From: Prototheca cutis
Lineage: Eukaryota > Chlorophyta > Trebouxiophyceae > Chlorellales > Chlorellaceae
Reading direction: 5' to 3'
Length of the DNA stretch: 64,000 bases
Assembly: GCA_002897115.2 (NCBI GenBank)
Contig: BCIH01000005.1
Span: 33,344-97,343 of the forward strand
Numbering within the stretch: the first letter of the stretch is position 1; every line of letters begins with the position of its first letter. Made by a program: the position numbers and the translations under genes. Shown one piece after another: positions 58,672 through 64,000 of the stretch. The notes beneath the pieces are model-generated. The model worked only from the letters and a program-made list of their open reading frames with translations, ran no database searches and was not told where the DNA came from.

Positions 58672-59241
58672 ATGCGGCCACCAGCGGATCTCCCGATGGC
58701 TAGCTGGCTTGAGCTGGCCATCCCGTGTGTACCGTGTAGGGCCAAAATGATGAACCCCTTTTTGAGATTCGTCAGAAGACTCTCACCTGCACTGCAAGGG
58801 CATGGGTTCCAAACAAATTGCCTGTTTGCCCCCGCATTCCCTTGCCGCTTCGCTCAGAGGATGAGTTGGGTTCCTTCTGATAGCAGGGCAGGTCGGGCAG
58901 GCAGCAGACTCCCACGGTGCGGTGTCATCAGCTGGTGCTGCACTGACAAAGACTACCACACCCCGACAGGCAAGCATCACCTCTGGAACCGAGACTTGAT
59001 GGCGTGTCTAAACATGAGGCACATCGTGCAGCACCTGCGGAAGACCGGCGAGCGGCTTCTGCGCTTCCAGCGCCGCAGTGCTGACGAACATACATCCATC
59101 CATCCATCCTGGGGGGTTATAGCCTTCCCAAATGGGGGTTTCGACCCCGGAAAGGAAAAACAGCCCCGGAGGTGGTCCATCATTGAGGTGGTCCACCTTC
59201 CTCTTGCCCTGTGGGGGGTGACAATTCACAGCCACCAGTGA
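58672..59241 (+). pseudogene. TnpB/Fanzor-type RuvC nuclease, C-terminal remnant
   Basis: An open frame crossing the TIR element encodes, at about 58970-59089, HHLWNRDLMACLNMRHIVQH followed by LRKTGERLLRFQR. The pattern N-R-D-x2-A-x2-N-M, then a helix and an RP/RF-x-R ending, is the RuvC-III segment and C-terminus shared by IS605 OrfB/TnpB and eukaryotic Fanzor proteins. Cysteines just upstream (RCGVISWCCTDKDYH) could be the remains of the zinc ribbon. The rest of the nuclease (RuvC-I and RuvC-II) is absent and the frame begins outside the element, so this is a decayed fragment. Identification rests on a short motif recalled from the family. Confidence 0.45.
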
Positions 59242-59313
59242 TGCCCAGCAACCCCCGGGGTGATGTGATGCTGTTGCTGGCTGAGCTGGTTGCATTATTT
59301 TTGCCCTGCACGG
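58732..59313. mobile_element. 582-bp TIR element flanked by TA, with TnpB/Fanzor-like remnant
   Basis: Left end CCGTGTAGGGCCAAAATGAT (58732 onward) and the reverse complement of the right end, CCGTGCAGGGCAAAAATAAT (59313 leftward), are imperfect terminal inverted repeats over about 26 bp. Both ends abut TA (58730-58731 and 59314-59315), as in Tc1/mariner-type insertions. The right 81 bases (59236-59316) match the foldback element at 33.9 kb at 80 of 81 positions. So two members of one family occur in this window. The inside holds the C-terminal fragment of a nuclease-like protein described separately. No complete transposase is present, so the copy is non-autonomous. Confidence 0.65.
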
Positions 59314-59609
59314 TACTCTCTTTCTTTCCTGTTCCCTGCATCCGCATGCACTCCCGACCCTGTTCTGCCTTGCATGCAGCGGGCTGAAAAGAAAATGATG
59401 ACCAGTTGGCGTTTCACCAGAGGGGGTGGATGCAAGAGAACGAGAGAAGAATGAAACGGGGGGACAACGGGGGCCGCGGGGGGGGGGGGGGGGGGGCCCG
59501 CAGGAATGTACAAAAGGGGTGCAAAGTTCAGAGGGTCAGTTACTATCGAAAAAGGTGACATCACTCTCGTGCCCTTTCCCCCAGGTCCGCTCCAGACTGC
59601 ATCTCGTGC

Positions 59610-60550
59610 CTATTTTGTCCAGAGACCCTTGACGGGCACCCGGAAATCAACCCCAGATTTGGCCGACCAGTAGTTGTACGAGGCGATGAGTTTCTGCAGG
59701 GCGCCCTGCGAGTGCTGCATGGAGTTGAGCTTGCGGTCCATCATCATGGCCCGTGTGTCCTCACCGTGCTTGGCCAGCAGCCTTGAAACGATGGCCCGCT
59801 GGTGGCTGGTCAGCCGCTTGGGCGCTGCCGGGCCCGTGCTCCGCACCTTGCCCAGCGCCGCCCGCAAATCTGTGCATTGTATTTTTGTGGGGGGGGGATG
59901 TGCAATGTCATTGGCAGGGGAGGAACATGGCAGTGACCTTTGTCAGGGAGAAACTGCATGTGGAGATGCAGATCCAAATCCCAGCCGAGGCAGCATTTTG
60001 CATGGAGAGACGCCCGCCAGGCACATTCGCGAAGCCCATCCCCTCTGCCCAGGGCGCGGCCACTGCATAACAGGCCACACCACCCCACATCCAAGCCACC
60101 ACCCCTCCACCGCACCGTCGTCAGACTCCTCCTTGTCCAACTCCTCTCCGGCTTCCGCCCCGGGGACAAACATGGGCTCGGCGTTCCTGCCAAACACAGC
60201 GTTCACGTCGCTGGCCAGAGCCATGCGCTTGTAGTTGGCTTTCAGCGTCGCTTCCTCCTCCCACTCTGGCCTGCGGTGCACCCATTGTCAAGAGACAGGG
60301 GGTGGGATGCCAGGCACGGTAATCTCGCGTGCTTGCGGTCCCAACGCACCCCCAGCCAGAGACCCCCCCCAACACACCCCCTAGACACGGACACATACCG
60401 CTCTCCCATCTTCAGCAGCATATCCGGGCGCTCTGCCGTCAGCTCCTCTGGGACGCGAGACTTGTTTTCCAATTTCTTGCTGGCCACCTTTTTCTTGCGT
60501 TTGATGATGGTCGGCCGGGCCTGCTTGTGCCTGCGGAGGGAGCCGCCCAT
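59610..60550 (-). CDS. NOP16: Nucleolar protein 16 (60S ribosome biogenesis)
   Basis: Component of pre-60S particles in the nucleolus. Three exons: ATG 60550 (MGGSLRRHKQARPTIIKRKK then KVASKKLENKSRVPEELTAE, highly basic); EWEEEATLKANYKRMALASD with VNAVFGRNAEPM (about 60270-60120), where the W-x-x-x-x-T-x-x-x-NYxxMGL-like segment is the NOP16 hallmark; and LRAALGKVRSTGPAAPKRLT with HQRAIVSRLLAKHGEDTRAM, NSMQHSQGALQKLIASY and a C-terminal FRVPVKGLWTK, stop TAG 59610-59612. The segment HGED...MARDRKLN-like (here HGEDTRAMMMDRKLN) is strongly conserved in the family. Length about 170 residues fits. Confidence 0.93.
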
Positions 60551-60926
60551 GTCTGGCGACGCAAGTGTCCCTTGCTCCTACTGAGGCGAGTGTCTGTTTG
60601 TTGTGACGCGCTCTTTATGGTTTTTGGATTTTATAAGCTGGTTGTATGTAGGACCCGGGGCATGCATGCATTATTGCGAGGCTGTGGATGCCCGTCGATT
60701 TTGTGGTAGGAGCGCTGCGAGCACGCCGCCCGTGGAGACTTGGTAGGATCTCGTGGATCTTATGCTGCATCCCACCTTGGGAACGCAGCTCTGCCGCCCG
60801 GGGGATCCGGCAGATAACCCCAAACAAACAATACCATTACAGAATCTGAGGCTCCATTCCCTTGTGGGCCATGCATTGTCATGGCAGCGTACGCCCAGTC
60901 TCCAAGGGGGAGACAAACAAACTCAC
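60551..60926. other. Intergenic, NOP16 to longin/mu protein
   Basis: About 380 bp between two minus-strand genes. If the GTGAGTGAG at the end of the next gene is a donor and not a stop, an extra 3' exon of that gene would lie here; I see no clear candidate. Confidence 0.3.
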
Positions 60927-63248
60927 TCACGCCAGGACCTCGAGGCGGCCAAAGAAGAGCGCATGCCCTGCGAGGGTGACATCCTCAGACCCCAGTCCGC
61001 GGCCCACTTGGAGGCGCGTGCCCGACAGTACGCCGCCCGGCATGCCCGTGAAAGTAACAACGGCAGAGGCTGTGGCATCGCGGAGCATGCGGGCTGCACC
61101 TGTAAACAAGAGGCTGAGCTCGCCGGATTCGCCCGGTGCCAGCCGCGGCAGCGGCAGCCGCACCTGGCACGTCTCGCCGCGCCACTGCACTTTGCTCGAA
61201 GCCCTCGCCAGTTCCAGGCCATGTGGCAGTGCCAGATCAGCCACCACGTCGAAGAGACCACCCGATAATTCAGGATCCACCGCCCAGCGCAGCACGCCCA
61301 GCGCGCCGTCCGTACCGGTCCGTACCAGGCGCAGGTCGGCCACGAGCGGCGGGGCCACGGCGGCCGCGGGCAGGCGGTACTGCAGGTACGTCGTGCCCAT
61401 CGGCGCCCCATGGAACGTCGCCACCCAGGCCGGGTGCAGCGGTGCTGGTGCTGAGGGGGTAGCCTCGTTTCCACCAGGTGCTCCGTCACCGCCACCCCCT
61501 CTCGCACGCATGGGTGCTGCGAGCTGGGCTGGATCAAAGCGTGCCGAGAAGGCAGGATGGACGCCTGCCAGCCGCAGGCACGCATCGGCAACAGCCTCCC
61601 CCGGCCCATGCAGCCGGAACGCAGCCCGGGCCAGGCCAAAAGGGGCCAGCCGCCGCACCACGCGCCCCTGCACCCCGGCCTCCACCAGCCTCCCGCCGCG
61701 TGCTTTCCCCCGCCAGACCTCCACCAGCTGCAGCGACGCCCGCACGTCCGCATCGCCCAGCGCGGGGGCCGACGGATGCACCGCAGCCGCCGCAGCAGCC
61801 TTGGCCACTGCTTCGCGCTCCGTACCCAGGTCGCCCGTTACAGGCCGCGACCCGTCGGGCTCAAACGTCGCCCATTCGTCCTGCTCTGCCATCTGCTCCG
61901 TGGTTGTCTCGGCCTCAGCCGTATCCTGGCCCTGAACAGCCTCCTCTTCCTCCTCAGGTTCGGCCATTGCGCCCTCGAACGGCTTCTGCTTGGCTTCCTC
62001 CAGTGCGCGAGGCAGGGCCGCCGGCGGCGGCGGCGCGGCCGGCCGAAGCACGCGCCGCGTTGCGCGCGCCGGCGGCGGAGGCAGCGCATCCGCCGGGATT
62101 GCAAATGACACGCTGGTCAGGGGCGACTGCCGACGGTCCAGACTGCATATGTATGTGTCGTTGGAGGGAGTTGAGGGCAGGCTATGGGATTGGGAAGTTT
62201 GCTGTGTGCTGACGGCGAGGTTGGCTTGGCCTTTTTCTGACACTCAATGCCACCCGTCCCCCCCCCCAAACCCCCCAAAAAAATAAAATAAAAAATCTGC
62301 CTACAGTGGAGCCCATGAGCAGTCATCCGTCCACTCCCTCAAGTTTTACCTATCGGGCGTGGTGGGCCCGGCTTCGTCGCCGGCCTGGGACTCATCGCCC
62401 CCAGTGGATGCTGCGTCTCCGCTGCCGAGCGTCGTCTTCATCAGCTTGCGCCACTGACGCTTGGCGTCAGAGGCCGACACCGGCATGGTGAGCTTGAGTC
62501 GGTCGTCCAGCGGCGCGTGCCGGAACCCGGGCGCCAGGCGGTCGACGCCACCAGCCAGCAGCTCGTCCATGGCCGCATAGACTTCGGGAAACCGGGCCGC
62601 CACGCCACCAGCTGTCAGGTGCGAGGCCTTGCCCACACAAAAGGCCAGCGTCCGAGTCGCCGCGTCTAGCACCTCTGCGCAAACGTATGAGGAGGCGCTG
62701 GGAGGGGTGACCAGCAGCAGCAGCACGCCCGCGGCCAGGCGGTATGTCACGCTGTACTGCTCTCCGAGCACCGCCAGACGTCCGCACTGGCCCTGGGGCG
62801 GCAGGTTTCCCTTGCTGCAGTGGAGTTGTTGTGGGGGCACGGAGGACGACATGGGAGCTGCTCTGTTTGTGCTCCCCGCGGGGGTGGCCGGTCGTCGTCT
62901 ACAGTGCTCCTGCAGTGTTCCCCTGTGGGAAACTTCCCCAGCCGTGCTTCCAACCCCCAGAACACTCATATCATCCAAAGCAAGCCAGCGTACCCATCAT
63001 CGATGGGCCTGCGCTCCAAATAAGAGGCCAGCACTCCGGCAGCCTCGGCTACCGCGTCGCTGGCAGTCCCAAAGGCGATCCCCTTGCTGCAGGCGAGGAA
63101 TGAGAGGCATGGTCGACGCCATACACGGCACTAGAACTCACCAACAAGCCAGATCACACCACAGGCCTCACGTTTGGAGCAGGACGTTCCCCTTGCCCTG
63201 GTCTCGCACAGGCCGGATCGCCAGCGCCAGGTCCAGACCGGCAACCAT
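60927..63248 (-). CDS. Longin plus mu-homology-like trafficking protein (TSET/TML or muniscin type)
   Basis: N-terminal exons: MVAGLDLALAIRPVRDQGKG (ATG 63248), GIAFGTASDAVAEAAGVLAS with YLERRPIDDG (about 63080), then QYSVTYRLAAGVLLLLVTPP with VLDAATRTLAFCVGKASHLT and FPEVYAAMDELLAGG (62760-62560). The last pattern resembles the longin domain of adaptor mu subunits (recalled similarity). An acidic linker (EPEEEEEAVQGQ) precedes a C-terminal exon with THYLQYRLP-like TTYLQYRLPAAA, LRWAVDPELSGGLFDVVADL, SKVQWRGETCQVRLPLPRLA and PGESGELSLLFTG, reminiscent of a mu-homology domain of muniscins or the TPLATE/TSET mu subunit TML. It ends EVLA plus TGA at 60927-60929, where the sequence GTGAGTGAG could instead be a splice donor. 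Identity is tentative; delta-COP or AP-5 mu are alternatives. Confidence 0.5.
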
Positions 63249-63920
63249 GGGCACCCCGCGTCAGCCTTCTAAATTGCGTATTGATATGATGGGATGGTGC
63301 CCCGCTCTCCGACCAACCGATCGCGTGTTCCCCCGACAGGGGACCTTCCGGTGGTTGGGGGAGCGAGACCTCCACCTCCTTTTGTTCCCTCAATGCCAGG
63401 GAACGCGCGGGGTCATGGGCACATTTATACTCGACAAATAACCTGGTTGAGGATGAGGAATTTCATCGTGGGTCGAACTTCCAGCAAGGGATCACGGAGT
63501 GCGGTCGCTCAATTGACGACGAAATGGGCAGTCGTGAGCCAGCGGTCCCTCGGCACCACATGCGAGCAAGAGTGCTTTGGGTTCGCTCAAGGGAGAAGGC
63601 CTAGCCCCGTGACCCTTGCCAGTACAACTTGTCAGAATTGATAGTGCTTACCATACCAAGAGGCAGATCATCGCATGTGGTGGGTCTAGGAAGCATGTGC
63701 ATAGTGGGGAGAGGCCAGGCACATGACATCCTGACGGCCCTGGAGGGTGTATTGAAGGAAGGCGGTCTGGCGATCGTGGCACCCCTAGCCCTCCAATGGT
63801 AGGCTGTATCGGGTCATTCCAAGGGTGTGTGAGGGCCTTGAAATGGGTTTTCCACGTGTGCTGTGTTTGCACTGGCTGTTGAGGGGCTGGGGAGTTTGGG
63901 TGAGGCCACCATGGACGGGC

Positions 63921-63922
<2 letters not shown>
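63249..63922. other. Right-hand intergenic region
   Basis: About 670 bp upstream of the longin/mu gene. Short open frames on both strands lack recognisable similarity. Nothing else supported. Confidence 0.35.

Positions 63923-64000
<78 letters not shown>
63923..64000. repeat. (TG)n microsatellite, at least 39 units
   Basis: Uninterrupted TG repeat from 63923 to the window end; it probably continues beyond. Confidence 0.97.

Larger units (their letters stand above)
58387..59609. other. Intergenic with TIR element, G19 tract at 59478-59496
   Basis: Between convergent DAHP synthase and NOP16. The middle is the TIR element listed separately; the remainder is presumably the two 3' UTRs. A G19 tract occupies 59478-59496. 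Confidence 0.45.

Noticed and set aside
60862..61935. Plus-strand 357-codon frame opposite the longin/mu gene
   Set aside because: Antisense shadow; no conserved motif, while the minus strand has coherent exons.

Overview
The window is nuclear DNA of a plastid-bearing eukaryote, most likely a chlorophyte green alga of the Chlorella/Auxenochlorella (trebouxiophyte) type. The grounds are GC-rich genes packed closely on both strands, many short GT-AG introns, plant-type orthologues, and plastid pathways whose proteins carry transit-peptide-like N-termini (aspartate kinase, threonine synthase, homoserine kinase, plastidial lipoyl synthase, class II DAHP synthase, DGP1 GTPase). The assignment rests on gene content alone. 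Exon limits below are my reading of splice consensus plus protein similarity from memory; starts are the least certain part.

Layout. 0-10 kb: class 3 lipase (+, 5' end possibly outside the window), monofunctional aspartate kinase (-), autophagy protease ATG4 (-), an unidentified armadillo-like protein (+), and one 5S rRNA gene (-). 10-22 kb: importin-11 (-), then a + strand run of translation genes: eIF3i, THUMPD1/TAN1 and HBS1. 22-27 kb: a CD36-family membrane protein (+) broken by an assembly gap. 28-34 kb: threonine synthase (-), plastidial lipoyl synthase (+) and homoserine kinase (-). 34-39 kb: MRS2 magnesium transporter (-) and polyprenol reductase (+). 39-47 kb: a small unknown gene (-), a GATA zinc-finger protein (-, with a second gap) and EFR3 (-). 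47-54 kb: a 1.9 kb stretch without a convincing gene, DGP1 circularly permuted GTPase (-), and a three-RRM CELF/Bruno-like protein (+). 54-64 kb: an unidentified helical protein (-), class II DAHP synthase (+), a TIR element carrying a TnpB/Fanzor-like remnant, NOP16 (-), a longin plus mu-homology-like protein (-), and a terminal (TG)n microsatellite.

How the genes relate. Three steps of the aspartate-to-threonine pathway (aspartate kinase, homoserine kinase, threonine synthase) lie within about 31 kb, the last two within 6 kb of each other, which is unusual for a eukaryotic nucleus. eIF3i, THUMPD1 and HBS1 all serve translation or ribosome rescue and are consecutive and co-oriented. ATG4, CD36, EFR3, polyprenol reductase and the longin/mu protein have membrane or trafficking roles, but nothing in the sequence shows they are coordinated.

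Most unusual features: a small DNA-transposon family with TA-flanked terminal inverted repeats, one copy of which (58.7-59.3 kb) holds a RuvC-III-like NRD motif of the TnpB/Fanzor type and another (33.85-33.97 kb) is a perfect 42-bp-arm foldback; an MRS2 with GEN in place of GMN; an HBS1 with TKLD in place of NKxD; and a (TG)16 tract inside an intron of the CELF-like gene, whose family binds UG repeats.
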